This document shows positions 18,855-27,889 of a stretch of DNA of 64,000 nucleotides, piece by piece. Positions within the stretch are counted from its first letter, which is position 1, and the number at the start of each line of letters is the position of its first letter. The stretch spans positions 88,996 through 152,995 of the forward strand of contig JAUXSE010000014.1 of assembly GCA_030681515.1 (NCBI GenBank), in the 5' to 3' direction. The notes beneath the pieces were generated by a model. That model did not search any database, was not told the DNA's origin, and saw only the letters and a list, made by a program, of their open reading frames with translations. A program made the translations under genes and the position numbers. The DNA comes from Geothrix sp. Its GTDB lineage: Bacteria > Acidobacteriota > Holophagae > Holophagales > Holophagaceae.

Positions 18855-19643
18855 ATGACGGTTGACGCGAACCACCTGCTGGCCGGTCTTGGCACCGGTC
18901 TCTGCGGGGGCCTGCTGTCAGGCCTGTTCGGCGTGGGCGGTGGCCTGGTGATGGTGCCCCTGCTGGGCCTGATCCCGGGCCTCGACCAGCACCGGGCCCA
19001 GGGCGCGACCCTGGCGGCGATGCTGCTGCCCACGGGCCTTCCCGCCGTGCTCGAGTACCGCCGCCGGGGCATCGCCTCCAGCGTCCCCCTGGTGGGCGTG
19101 CTCATCCTGGCCTTCCTGTTCGGGATCACGGGGGGATCGCTGGTGGCCAATCGCATCCCATCGGAGGTCCTGCGCTGGGGGTTCTCGGCCTTCCTGCTGT
19201 TCCTGGCCCTCAAGGGCTTTCTGCGCCGCGATCCCTTCATTCCGGATCCCGGCGGGACGTCCCTCGATGCGGGCGCGGGGCTCTGGACCTGGGGTGTGCC
19301 CATCGGTTTGCTGGCGGGAGTGGTGTCTGGGCTGACCGGGCTGGGCGGCGCGGTGGTGGTGATCCCCCTGCTGGCTTCGAGGTTCAGGATGACCCAGCAC
19401 GAGGCGCAGCTCACGAGCCTGATGATGCTGCTTCCCCCCATCGGCCTGCCCGGCGTCTACATCTACGCCAAGGCCCAGGGTGGCCTGCCCTGGATGGTGA
19501 TCGGAGGCGTGGTCCTGGGTTTCGCGGCCGGCGCCCTGGCCGGGGCCCGCGTGGCCACCCGCCTCCCGGGCGCCCGGTTGAGGCAGGCCTTCTCCTTCGT
19601 CCTGGTGGCCATGGCTTTGCTGGTGGCGCTGCGGGGGCGGTAG
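18855..19643 (+). CDS. TSUP/TauE-SafE family membrane exporter
   Basis: The 262-residue polytopic protein begins with the family's glycine-rich first repeat (LCGGLLSGLFGVGGGLVMVPLL) and contains its second copy (LLAGVVSGLTGLGGAVVVIPLL near residue 150). This internal duplication is the signature of the TauE/SafE (TSUP) family, which moves sulfite, sulfoacetate or other small organic anions. About seven to eight membrane segments are visible. The substrate cannot be inferred from its neighbours. Confidence 0.88.
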   Translation: MTVDANHLLAGLGTGLCGGLLSGLFGVGGGLVMVPLLGLIPGLDQHRAQGATLAAMLLPTGLPAVLEYRRRGIASSVPLVGVLILAFLFGITGGSLVANRIPSEVLRWGFSAFLLFLALKGFLRRDPFIPDPGGTSLDAGAGLWTWGVPIGLLAGVVSGLTGLGGAVVVIPLLASRFRMTQHEAQLTSLMMLLPPIGLPGVYIYAKAQGGLPWMVIGGVVLGFAAGALAGARVATRLPGARLRQAFSFVLVAMALLVALRGR

Positions 19644-19679
19644 GTCCCTTGTTGCGCTATTCTCGGTGCGGAGGTTGCC

Positions 19680-20027
19680 GTGCCCCTGGAGTCCCCGACC
19701 CCCCTCTACGTGGGGGAGCGCCTGCGAGACCTGATCCTGTGCTATGCGGGGCCATGGGCCTTCCTGCCCTACATGCGGAACCGCGAGGATTCCGAGCTGC
19801 TCTGGCACGCCCGCCAAGGCGTCATCCTGGCCTTCGCGGAAGGCGCGGCGACGCTGGCCATGATCATCGTGGGGCTGTTCCCCATCTTCGGACCCGTCTC
19901 GGTGCGCTTCTTCCTGCCGCTCTGGCTGCTCTGGTGCCTCGGCATGTCCGTGACGAGCATCCTCCAGGCCACCAAGGGCAAGCGGCACCGGATTCCGGTA
20001 ATCCACCAGTTCGTGGATTACCTGTAG
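19680..20027 (+). CDS. Small DUF4870-like membrane protein
   Basis: Translation probably starts at the GTG at 19680, which follows GGAGG by 5 nt. The 115-residue protein has two membrane segments (about residues 50-70 and 75-95) and the motif ELLWHARQGVILAFAE. That motif is close to the HARQ box of DUF4870/TIC20-like small membrane proteins. It follows the TSUP gene by 36 nt on the same strand, so cotranscription is likely. No function is known. Confidence 0.7.
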   Translation: MPLESPTPLYVGERLRDLILCYAGPWAFLPYMRNREDSELLWHARQGVILAFAEGAATLAMIIVGLFPIFGPVSVRFFLPLWLLWCLGMSVTSILQATKGKRHRIPVIHQFVDYL

Positions 20028-20030
20028 CCC

Positions 20031-21086
20031 TCAGCGTGCGTTCAGGATGAGCATGGCGTCCCCGTAGCTGAAGAATCGGTACCTCTCCCGTACCGCCTCG
20101 GCGTAGGCGGCCTGGGCCCGGTCCAGCCCCAGCAGCGCCGATACCAGCACGAAGAGGGTGCTCTCCGGCAGATGGAAGTTGGTGAGCAGGTGATCCGCGG
20201 TGCGGAGCGCGTGTCCGGGTGTGATGAAGATGCGGGTGGCGCCTTGGCGGGCCAGACAAAGGCCATCCCAGGCGCCTTCGAGGGTGCGCAGCGAGGTGGT
20301 GCCCACGCAGAGCAGGGGCCGGGAGCGGTCGCGGAGGACGGGCTCGATCGCGGCCGCCGTGTCCTCCGGGATCTCGAAGCGCTCCTCGTGCATGACGTGA
20401 TCTTCGAGGCGCGCCGCGGTCATGGGGCGGAAGGTGCCGAGGCCCACGTGGAGCCGCACGGGATGCCATCCGCAGCCCCGGGCCCGAAGTGCCGCGATGA
20501 GGTCCGGCGTGAAGTGCAGGCCCGCGGTGGGAGCCGCCACGGCCTCGCCTTCGCGGGCGGCGAACACGGTCTGGTAGCGGGCCTCGTCCTCGCCATCCGC
20601 CAGGTGCCCGATGTAGGGCGGCAGGGGCAGGCGGCCGATGCGATCCATTTCATCCCAGTCCAGGCCGTGGCCGGCGTGGACGCGCACGGTGCGAAGGCCT
20701 TCGGGCAGGGCACCGAGCACATCAAGCCGGGCCAGCTCCGCCCCGGAGACCGGATCCACCACGGCCGCCGAGGCACCGGGTTTGAGCCGGGCGCCGGGTT
20801 TCAGCAGGGCCTCGAACACGCCCGATCCCAGGCTGCGCAGCAGCAGGGCCTCGCCGGCGCCCCCCCCGCCGCGCCGCAGGAAGAGACGGGCGTGGCGGAC
20901 CCGCACATCGTTCGGAACGCACAGGGTTCCCGCGGGAACGAGGCCGGGCAGGTCGCGGATGGCGCGGTGGGCCCAGCCTCCCGTCCGCGCGTCCACCACC
21001 AGCAGGCGCGCGCCATCCCGGTCCGGCGCGGGGTGCTGGGCGATGAGCTCCGGCGGCAGGTCGAAGTGGAAGTCGGAGCGTTGCAT
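20031..21086 (-). CDS. queA: S-adenosylmethionine:tRNA ribosyltransferase-isomerase
   Basis: The start is the ATG at 21086 (MQRSDFHFDLPPELIAQHP), which is the canonical QueA N-terminus and gives 351 residues. Conserved blocks are RDGARLLVVD, PNDVRVRHARL, LPLPPYI, the AAPTAGLHFT motif, HVGLGTFRP, and the C-terminal ITPGHALRTADHLLTNFHLPEST. QueA transfers the ribose of SAM to preQ1 in tRNA, making epoxyqueuosine in the queuosine pathway. It is the last gene of the long minus-strand run and lies 10 nt after the ABC transporter. Its 3' end nearly abuts the convergent small membrane-protein gene. Confidence 0.96.
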   Translation of the reverse strand: MQRSDFHFDLPPELIAQHPAPDRDGARLLVVDARTGGWAHRAIRDLPGLVPAGTLCVPNDVRVRHARLFLRRGGGGAGEALLLRSLGSGVFEALLKPGARLKPGASAAVVDPVSGAELARLDVLGALPEGLRTVRVHAGHGLDWDEMDRIGRLPLPPYIGHLADGEDEARYQTVFAAREGEAVAAPTAGLHFTPDLIAALRARGCGWHPVRLHVGLGTFRPMTAARLEDHVMHEERFEIPEDTAAAIEPVLRDRSRPLLCVGTTSLRTLEGAWDGLCLARQGATRIFITPGHALRTADHLLTNFHLPESTLFVLVSALLGLDRAQAAYAEAVRERYRFFSYGDAMLILNAR

Positions 21087-21096
21087 CGGGCCTTCG

Positions 21097-22905
21097 TCAC
21101 GCCTCGGCGAACTGCAGCTTGTGCAGCCGCGCGTACTCACCATCCCGGGCCAGCAGCTCCTCGTGGGTGCCCACTTCCACGATGCGGCCCTGCTTCAGGG
21201 CGCAGATGCGGGTGGCCCGCTGGATGGTGCTGAGGCGGTGGGCGATGACCAGGGTGGTGCGATTCCGCATGAGGGTTTCCAGGGCGGCCTGCACGGCCCG
21301 CTCGCTTTCGGTGTCGAGGGCGCTGGTGGCCTCGTCCAGGATGAGGATGGGCGGATCCTGCAGCAGGGCCCGGGCGATGGCCAGGCGCTGGCGCTGTCCG
21401 CCGCTGAGGCTGGATCCGGTCTCGGCCAGGGGCGTGTCGTAGCCCCTGGGCAGGCCCATGATGAAGTCGTGGGCGTGGGCCTGCTTCGCGGCCGCGATGA
21501 CGGCCTCGCGGCTGGCCTGCATCCCGTAGGCGATGTTGTCGTGCACCGTGTCCATGAAGAGCAGCGTCTCCTGGGTGACGATGCCGATGAGCTTGCGCAG
21601 CTCCCGGGGATCGAAGTCGCGGAGGTCGGTGCCATCGAGGGTGATGCGGCCCGCGGTGGGATCGTAGAAGCGGGGCACCAGGTTCACCAGGGTGGTCTTG
21701 CCGCCGCCGCTGCCGCCCACCAGGGCCACGGTTTCGCCGGAGCGCACCTCGAGGTCAATGCCGCGGAGCACCGGATGCTTGGCGTCGTAGGTGAACTCGA
21801 CGCCCTCGAAGCGCAGCCGTCCCGGCCGGGGGGGCACGGGCTTGGGATGGGGATTCACGGGCAGCTCCGGCTCCCGGTCGAGCATGGTGTAGACGCGGTC
21901 GAGGCTGGCGGAGGCCACCTGGACTTCGTTGTTGAGCTTGGTCAGGCGGCGGAGGGGATCGTAGAGGGCGTAGATGGCCAGGATGTAGGTGAGGAAATTC
22001 TCGGTGGTGAGGGTGCCGGCCTGGAACCGCCCGGAGGCGTAGACCGCCAGGCTGGCCAGCAGGATCCCGCCCACCAGTTCCATGATCGGCGTGGAGAGGG
22101 CCGAGGCCCGGGCGCTCTTCATGCCCAGGCGGTAGAGCTCCTGGTTCTGGATCTGGAAGCGCTGGACCTCGTAGGATTCACGGGCGAAAGCCTGCACCAC
22201 GCGGATGTTGCTGAACACTTCCTTGAGGCGCTGGAGCAGGCGGCTGGAGGCCTCCTGGTTGCGGTGGTTCACCTTGCGGATGCGCTGGCTGAGACGCTTG
22301 ATGGGCAGGACGACGAGGGGGCCGGCGAGGAAGAGGGTGAGGCTCAGCTTCCAGTCCATGTAGAGGACCGTGGCCAGCATGGTCAGGGCCACGCAGATCT
22401 CGCGGACGGCCTCCGCCAGTTGATTGCTCGCGATGCCCTGCACGGCGCCCACGTCACTGAGGCTGCGCGTGAGCAGCTCGCCGACCGGGTGTTTCTGGAA
22501 GAAGGCCGGTTCCTGGTTGAGCAGGTGGGCGAAGAACCGTTCCCGCAGGGCCTGGGTGGCCCGGATGCCGCTGCGGACCATGAGCAGGGTTCCCGCATAG
22601 GTGAAGAGCCCCTTCAGGGCGAAGAGGGATACCAGCAGCAGCGGCACCACCAGGCCACTTCTCCGCAGAGCCGAAGCCTCGGGCAGGCGTTCCATGGCCC
22701 AGGTGCGCAGGTGCTCAAGCTGGCCGAAGAGGCCCGGCTGCGCGGCGTGCAGGGCGTGGGATTTGCCATCGTCGAAGACGAACTTGATGGAGGCGATGAG
22801 GGCGCCCTGGCAGAGGCCCGCCAGGAGCAAGAGCAGTGAGGCCCCCGCGATGGTGGGCACATGGGGACGCAGGTGGTCTTTGAAGAAGCGGAGGAGTCGG
22901 GACAT
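21097..22905 (-). CDS. ABC transporter, fused permease and ATPase (MsbA-like)
   Basis: This 602-residue protein has a type-1 exporter membrane domain (about 1-330, with six hydrophobic segments) followed by an ATPase. Walker A is GGSGGGKTT, the Q-loop is IGIVTQETLLF, the signature is LSGGQRQR and Walker B is ILILDEATSALD. This is the half-transporter architecture of MsbA and lipid or drug exporters, so it should work as a homodimer. Its position beside queA and a TPR protein does not fix the substrate. MsbA-like lipid A-core export is one possibility in a diderm. Confidence 0.9.
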   Translation of the reverse strand: MSRLLRFFKDHLRPHVPTIAGASLLLLLAGLCQGALIASIKFVFDDGKSHALHAAQPGLFGQLEHLRTWAMERLPEASALRRSGLVVPLLLVSLFALKGLFTYAGTLLMVRSGIRATQALRERFFAHLLNQEPAFFQKHPVGELLTRSLSDVGAVQGIASNQLAEAVREICVALTMLATVLYMDWKLSLTLFLAGPLVVLPIKRLSQRIRKVNHRNQEASSRLLQRLKEVFSNIRVVQAFARESYEVQRFQIQNQELYRLGMKSARASALSTPIMELVGGILLASLAVYASGRFQAGTLTTENFLTYILAIYALYDPLRRLTKLNNEVQVASASLDRVYTMLDREPELPVNPHPKPVPPRPGRLRFEGVEFTYDAKHPVLRGIDLEVRSGETVALVGGSGGGKTTLVNLVPRFYDPTAGRITLDGTDLRDFDPRELRKLIGIVTQETLLFMDTVHDNIAYGMQASREAVIAAAKQAHAHDFIMGLPRGYDTPLAETGSSLSGGQRQRLAIARALLQDPPILILDEATSALDTESERAVQAALETLMRNRTTLVIAHRLSTIQRATRICALKQGRIVEVGTHEELLARDGEYARLHKLQFAEA

Positions 22906-22954
22906 GGTCAGGGACCAGCTTAGCGCCTCCCCGAGAGGGGGCGCTCATCGCGGC

Positions 22955-23767
22955 CTATTCCACCGTCACCGTGACCGTGCTCTTGCCGTCGTCCAGGCTG
23001 AACAGCTCGGTGCCCTTGGGGGCGTTCAGGGCCTGGTCCATGAGGCGCTCCAGGTCCACGCCCTTCTTCTTGGCCTGGCGCAGCTGCTCGTCGGACAGGT
23101 AGCCGCCCACGGCCCGGGCCAGGCCCAGGGCCAGGCGCACGGTGAGGGCCTCGGCCTTGTCCCGCTCTTTCACGCGCACCACGAGGAAACGGCCCTGGGT
23201 GGGGCCCGCGGCCTGGGGTTGGACGCCCATGGACAGGAGGGCCATGCGGCAGGCTTCGGAGGAGGCGTCCACCCGAAGGCCCGCCTGGAGCACCGGCAGG
23301 GCCCGGGCATCCCGGCGCCGGGCCAGCTGGAGGGCGGCGGCGATGCGGACTTCGTCGCGATCATCGGAGAGGGCCTCCGCCAGGCCCGCGGAGGCGGTGG
23401 GGCTGTCCCATTGGCGGATGCCCCAGCAGCGCACCCGGTTCAGCCGGGCCTCCTTGCCCAGCAGGCGCTGGTCGGGGTGCTTGGCCAGGAACTCGGTGTA
23501 GGCTGCGGCGGCCTCGTCCCAGCGCTGGTCCTGTTCCAGGCTGGAGGCCAGCCAGTAGCGGGCGTCGGCGGCCCGGGAGGAGGTGGGGAATTCCCCGAGC
23601 AGGGTGCGGTAGGCCTGGGCCGCCTCGAACCAGCGCTGGGCATAGCGGAGATCCCGGCCCTGGCGGAACAGGGTGTCGGCGGGATTTTCCGGGGCGGCGA
23701 GGATCGCGGGCTCCGGAGTCGCGGGCATCACCAGCGCGGGAACCGCCAGCAGAAGGCTCAGGATCAT
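22955..23767 (-). CDS. Periplasmic TPR protein
   Basis: The start is the ATG at 23767, which overlaps the stop of the upstream gene (ATGA). The 270-residue protein has a signal peptide (MILSLLLAVPALVMPATP). BamD/YbgF-like TPRs follow (LFRQGRDLRYAQRWFEAAQA, TSSRAADARYWLASSLEQ), then HEAT-like helices (DDRDEVRIAAALQLARR). The C-terminal third (KERDKAEALTVRLALGLARA) is unassigned. By position it belongs to the sigma/anti-sigma module. Confidence 0.72.
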   Translation of the reverse strand: MILSLLLAVPALVMPATPEPAILAAPENPADTLFRQGRDLRYAQRWFEAAQAYRTLLGEFPTSSRAADARYWLASSLEQDQRWDEAAAAYTEFLAKHPDQRLLGKEARLNRVRCWGIRQWDSPTASAGLAEALSDDRDEVRIAAALQLARRRDARALPVLQAGLRVDASSEACRMALLSMGVQPQAAGPTQGRFLVVRVKERDKAEALTVRLALGLARAVGGYLSDEQLRQAKKKGVDLERLMDQALNAPKGTELFSLDDGKSTVTVTVE

Positions 23768-24456
23768 GCGCCATCTCCGCGAAGGCGGCGTTCCATGCGA
23801 TCGGCCTGGGTCTCCAGGTGGTGGGCCGCGGCCCACTGGCGGAGATCCTGGGCCCGTTCCACCGGCAGGCAGTCGTCTTCGAAGGCGACCTCGGAAAGCC
23901 AGGAATGGAGGCTGGCCCGGATGGCCTCGGCCTCCTGGATGGGCGCGCCCTGGGCGGCGAGCTGGTGGCTGGCCTCCAGCAGGACCAGGGCCATTTCGCG
24001 CTCCTGGCGGCGGTCCTCCTCGCCCTTCTTGCACAGGGCGGGGTTCTGCTCGAAATCCTGGAGGAGCGTCGTGCTCTGACGGAAGAAGGCGATCCAGGCG
24101 CGATCCTGGGTCCGCTTCTGGGCGAGCTGTTCCAGGCGGGCGGTATCGCGGGCCAGGGCCCGGAAGGTCTGGATGCGCTGGGTCGTGAAGGCGGCGGGGA
24201 TGAGGGCGACGAGAAGGACGGCGGCCGCGGCCAGGGTCCAGGATCCGCTCCAGCGCGTCCGGGGCGCGGGGACCAGGCCTTCGGTCAAAGCCGGGCCGTG
24301 GCTTTCGAGGGCCAGATGGAGCTCCAGCAGCTCGGCCAGTTCGGCCTGGGCCACGGGATCCTCGGGCCAGCGTTCGGGCTGGTCGAGCAGCTCGAAACGC
24401 CGGGCATCGTCCAGGAATCCGGGGTCGAGGCGCTGGGGATCGGGGTCGGGGGTCAT
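23764..24456 (-). CDS. Putative membrane-anchored anti-sigma-like protein
   Basis: The ATG at 24456 overlaps the sigma-factor stop codon (ATGA), giving 230 residues. The N-terminal 70 residues are acidic and helical (DDARRFELLDQPERWPEDP). A single transmembrane segment lies at about residues 77-93 (WTLAAAAVLLVALIPAAF), and the rest is a helical, probably periplasmic domain. Placement directly after an ECF sigma gene and this topology suggest an anti-sigma or sigma-partner role. I see no ZAS zinc motif (HxxxCxxC), so this is inference from context. Confidence 0.6.
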   Translation of the reverse strand: MTPDPDPQRLDPGFLDDARRFELLDQPERWPEDPVAQAELAELLELHLALESHGPALTEGLVPAPRTRWSGSWTLAAAAVLLVALIPAAFTTQRIQTFRALARDTARLEQLAQKRTQDRAWIAFFRQSTTLLQDFEQNPALCKKGEEDRRQEREMALVLLEASHQLAAQGAPIQEAEAIRASLHSWLSEVAFEDDCLPVERAQDLRQWAAAHHLETQADRMERRLRGDGA

Positions 24457-25043
24457 GGCTGAGGTCCAAGGATCTTGCGGAGCTTCTGGAGACTTTGGAA
24501 CAGGGTGGCTTTCACGGTTCCTTCGGCGCAACCCAGATCCAGGGCAATCCGTTTCACGGGATGCTCCTGGACGTAGTAGGCAAGGACCATGGCCCGCTGG
24601 CGGGGGGTCAGGCCCTCCAGAGCCCCTTTCAGGGCCTGGATTCGCCGGCCTTGGTCCACGGATTCCCAGGGCGAGGATGGGTGGGGATCCGGTGCGTCAA
24701 AGGTCTCGGGGGGGGATACCTCCCGCCCTCTTCTACGCAGGTGGTCCGTCGCCGCATTAGCCGCCAGCGTAAAAAGCCAGGCGGCCACGGGGCGGCCCTC
24801 TTCAAAACGCTGGCAGTGCTGGAGGCACTTCAGGAAGACCTCCTGGGCCAGCTCCTGGACGACCCCGGCCTCGCCCTGGAGGCGGCGGTGGAGAAAGGCG
24901 AGGAGGGGCCGCTCGAAGCGGGCCATGAGATGGGCGAGGGCCTCCTCGCGGCCGGTCTTCAGCTGGGTCATCCAGAATTCGGGGGATTCCCCCTCCGCCG
25001 GAGCGAATCCGCCACCCGCGGGCAGGGGGAGGGCCGGACTCAT
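24453..25043 (-). CDS. ECF-type RNA polymerase sigma factor
   Basis: The 196-residue protein starts at 25043, overlapping the stop of the preceding lipoprotein gene. Sigma region 2 is at about residues 35-105, with ELAQEVFLKCLQHCQRFEEG and WLFTLAANAATDHLRRRGRE. Region 4 is at about 140-190, with LTPRQRAMVLAYYVQEHPVK and an HTH (LGCAEGTVKATLFQSLQKLR). There is no region 1.1 or 3, as usual for extracytoplasmic-function sigmas. The adjacent membrane protein may regulate it. Confidence 0.92.
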   Translation of the reverse strand: MSPALPLPAGGGFAPAEGESPEFWMTQLKTGREEALAHLMARFERPLLAFLHRRLQGEAGVVQELAQEVFLKCLQHCQRFEEGRPVAAWLFTLAANAATDHLRRRGREVSPPETFDAPDPHPSSPWESVDQGRRIQALKGALEGLTPRQRAMVLAYYVQEHPVKRIALDLGCAEGTVKATLFQSLQKLRKILGPQP

Positions 25044-26050
25044 GCTTTCTTGCCGCCGAGCGACCCGGGGAGCGTGAATCCGGACTGGCCGAGTTTCTCC
25101 ATCACCAGCTTCAGTTGATCGGGCGTGAGGGCGCACCGCAGGGCCACCCGCCGCTTCTCCTGGATCAGCTCAGGCGTGGCGCCGGGGGCCGATTGCACGG
25201 CGTTGGCGGCGGCCACCAGCCGCTGGAGCCAGGGGGTGACCTGGTTGATGCCTTCCGGGGTGCCCGCGAGGGCGAGTTCGAATCGCACGGGCTGATCCTT
25301 CTCCGGGGCGGGGGTGATGCTCCAGAAGAGGGCATTCACGCCCCGGGGGAGGTCCTTCAGGGCGGTGCCCTCCATGGATTCGCGCAACCCCCCAAGCAGG
25401 GCTTCGGGCTGAAGGTAGCCCTGGAAGGGGGCCCGGGGATTGATCCATTCCGCGGCGAGGGCCGCATCCGGCTGAGCGTCGAGGCTGGCCTTGGCCGCCA
25501 GGCGGCCCAGGGCCTCCAGGGAGCCGATCCAGATCTGGCCTTTTTCGTCGCTGGCCGCGCGGATATGCGCCTTGGCGCCCTGGGCCTCGATATCGAGAAT
25601 CACGTGGAGCGGCCATTCCCGGCCCTGCAGGCGGAGGCTGCCCTCCTGGGGGAAGGATTCGGCGAGGGCGGCCACCAGGGCGATGGGATCCTTGAACTGG
25701 TTGAGTTGGATGAGGACGTGCTCCAGGCCCCGCCGCAGGGAATCCTCGCCCTTCTGCGGCACCCCGATGACATGGAAGGTCACGCGGCCGGTTTCGGTCC
25801 GGGGATTGATGTGCGCCTTCTGGAGAAAGAGGTCGAGGGCGCGTTCCACCATGGGGTCGCGGGCAAGAATGGACTGGACATCCTTGTGGGTCAGCACCCA
25901 GCCCGCTTCGCCGGAGAACGCGGCCACGCTATCGCCCGGCGCGGCCTGAACCCATCCGGGCACGCGGGGCCTGGGGCGGCAGGACGTGGTGAAGGGCAGG
26001 CAAACCAGGGCCACCGCGGCGGGGATCAGGATGGCGGCGGGGCATCGCAT
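25040..26050 (-). CDS. Lipoprotein of unknown function upstream of sigma factor
   Basis: This 336-residue protein has a lipoprotein signal with the lipobox PFTTSC at about residues 19-24. The mature part is a mixed alpha/beta protein without a motif I recognise; notable segments are GEAGWVLTHKDVQSIL and the positive C-terminus SLGGKKA. Its stop overlaps the sigma-factor start (ATGA), so it is translationally coupled to the sigma gene. It could be an envelope sensor or target of that system; this is inference from position. Confidence 0.65.
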   Translation of the reverse strand: MRCPAAILIPAAVALVCLPFTTSCRPRPRVPGWVQAAPGDSVAAFSGEAGWVLTHKDVQSILARDPMVERALDLFLQKAHINPRTETGRVTFHVIGVPQKGEDSLRRGLEHVLIQLNQFKDPIALVAALAESFPQEGSLRLQGREWPLHVILDIEAQGAKAHIRAASDEKGQIWIGSLEALGRLAAKASLDAQPDAALAAEWINPRAPFQGYLQPEALLGGLRESMEGTALKDLPRGVNALFWSITPAPEKDQPVRFELALAGTPEGINQVTPWLQRLVAAANAVQSAPGATPELIQEKRRVALRCALTPDQLKLVMEKLGQSGFTLPGSLGGKKA

Positions 26051-26091
26051 GGTGGCTCCAGGAAGGGGTTACGATGCCGACGGTGGGGCGT

Positions 26092-27876
26092 TTACCCCAG
26101 GGTCCGGAGGGTGGTGGGGAGATGGGGGCTGCGGAGGAGCTGCTGTTGTTCAGCCTCGGAAAGCAGGCCCCAGATCCGCATGGAGGCTTCCCGCGGCGTC
26201 TTGGGATTGAGCAGCAGCTCGGACATGATCGCCGCATGGGCCATGAGCACCGGGTGGCTGGCGATCTGCTCCAGCACCGCGCGCGGCGTGAGCTTGTTGC
26301 GCGCCAGACGCAGCAGGATGCCCGGGTCCAGCTGGCGGTCGCCGACCATCCGCCGGAGCGTCTCCTCGTCCTGGAGCACCTCCTGGGGCAGATGGCGCAT
26401 GATCTCGCCGCCGGAGGTGCGCAGGGCGGTGATGCGATCCGGCACGTCCATGCCGAGGTAGAGGGTGCGGAGGGAATCCAGGGCGCGGCGCTTGACTTCC
26501 AGGTGCGGAAGCCGGGGATCCCGGAGGATCTCGATGGCGTGCTTCATGCCCGGGAGTTGCTCCAGAAGGCGCAGGGCAGAGCCTTCGGATAGCTGGGGAT
26601 GGTGGACCAGGGCCTCGGCCACCAGGGGGTCCCGGGGCCAGGACGGGTGGGCCGCCAGGGTCTCCACCCGGTCCTGGCCGAAGGCGGGCATGGTGGAAGC
26701 CAGCAGGCGGGCGCTCAGGGCGGGGTTCTCCAGGGCGAGCTGGAAGACCTGGGGATCGGGATCTTTCAGCACCTGGCTGATCAGGTCTTCCTGGGTGGCC
26801 TGGGTGGCCAGGAAGACGCGCTCTTCCAGGGTGGCCCAGCGCCCCTCTTCGCCCCGCTCCGGAAGGGCGGAGGAAAGCCCGGACCGCTGGCGCAAGAGGC
26901 GATCGTAGAAGTACTTCACCACGCGAAGCAGCTGGGGCGATTGGCGCTTGGCCCAGTAGGTGATGAACTGGTATTCGCTTTCGTCCAGCTGGGTGAAGAG
27001 GCTCACGATGCGCCGGAGCGAGGCGCGGTCCGGCGCCCCGCGATCCAGGGCCGCCACCAGGTGCCCGGAAAGGCCCACCCGGCGGGACAGGTCCGCGGGG
27101 CAGCCCGGGGACTCCTGGAGGCTGTCCCGCACCGGATCCCGGAAGTACCACCGGGCCTCGGCATAGACTTCCTCGAAGAACTCGGCCTCGCGGCTGAGGC
27201 CAAGGGCCTGGCAGACCAGATCCTCGGATACGAGGGGATTCTGGAGCGCGGATTGACGCAGGTCGGCATCAGGATCCACGAGGAATCCCAGCAGTTCCAC
27301 GGGCTGGGCGGTCTGCTTGGCCCGGATCAGGCGATCGGACCGGTCGAGCCCCAGCGCGGAGGGCTGTTCCGGGAGGGCGGCCGGAAGCGCGGCCAGAGCC
27401 TCCCAGTCGGGGTGTTCCGGGGGGAGTGGCGGCAGTTCCTGGGTGGTGCCTGTGGCGGAGACGGTCTTCGCCACCTGCTTGGCCAGGAGCTTGGCGACCG
27501 GCTTCAAGCCCACGCTCAACTGGGAGTAGAGCATCTTCACGGATTCGGAACGGTCCGCCTTCTCCGCCGCGGGGGCCTGGTCCATCTCCCGCATCTGGTC
27601 GAACAGCGACACCACCATTTCCAGATCGCGGCGGATGGCTTCCGGGGTGGCCTCGTTCTCCGCGAGCCCGAGCAGGATGGGCCAGTGGGCCAGCCAGTGG
27701 GGGGTGCGGGCCATGAGCGTGAGCAGGGGCGGGGAGGACAGGGTCCGGGCCAGTCCCTCGAGCATGTGGATCTGGCCTTCGGAGGGCAGCTGGGGCCGCA
27801 CCAGCGCGAGGTGGCGGAAATGGACCCGATCCGCCTCCGCGAGGGTTTCCAGGAATGCGGATTCCCCATCTGTCAC
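26092..27876 (-). CDS. HEAT-like alpha-helical repeat protein
   Basis: Translation likely starts at the GTG at 27876, preceded by GGGAGG, giving 594 residues. There is no signal peptide. The protein is nearly all helical and carries recurrent leucine-rich repeats centred on D-x-D and NP motifs: FLVDPDADLRQSALQNPLVS, VLKDPDPQVFQLALENPALS and VAEALVHHPQLSEGSALRLL. This pattern resembles HEAT-like or DUF2336-type scaffolds. It lies 13 nt after the HisA-like gene in the long minus-strand run. No enzymatic residues are evident. Confidence 0.7.
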   Translation of the reverse strand: MTDGESAFLETLAEADRVHFRHLALVRPQLPSEGQIHMLEGLARTLSSPPLLTLMARTPHWLAHWPILLGLAENEATPEAIRRDLEMVVSLFDQMREMDQAPAAEKADRSESVKMLYSQLSVGLKPVAKLLAKQVAKTVSATGTTQELPPLPPEHPDWEALAALPAALPEQPSALGLDRSDRLIRAKQTAQPVELLGFLVDPDADLRQSALQNPLVSEDLVCQALGLSREAEFFEEVYAEARWYFRDPVRDSLQESPGCPADLSRRVGLSGHLVAALDRGAPDRASLRRIVSLFTQLDESEYQFITYWAKRQSPQLLRVVKYFYDRLLRQRSGLSSALPERGEEGRWATLEERVFLATQATQEDLISQVLKDPDPQVFQLALENPALSARLLASTMPAFGQDRVETLAAHPSWPRDPLVAEALVHHPQLSEGSALRLLEQLPGMKHAIEILRDPRLPHLEVKRRALDSLRTLYLGMDVPDRITALRTSGGEIMRHLPQEVLQDEETLRRMVGDRQLDPGILLRLARNKLTPRAVLEQIASHPVLMAHAAIMSELLLNPKTPREASMRIWGLLSEAEQQQLLRSPHLPTTLRTLG

Positions 27877-27889
27877 GATTCCTCCCGGT

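Noticed and set aside
22955..24469. A single 504-codon frame spanning the sigma partner and TPR genes
   Set aside because: The upstream part is Pro/Arg-rich in a wrong frame; the ATGA-coupled separate genes have better starts and composition.
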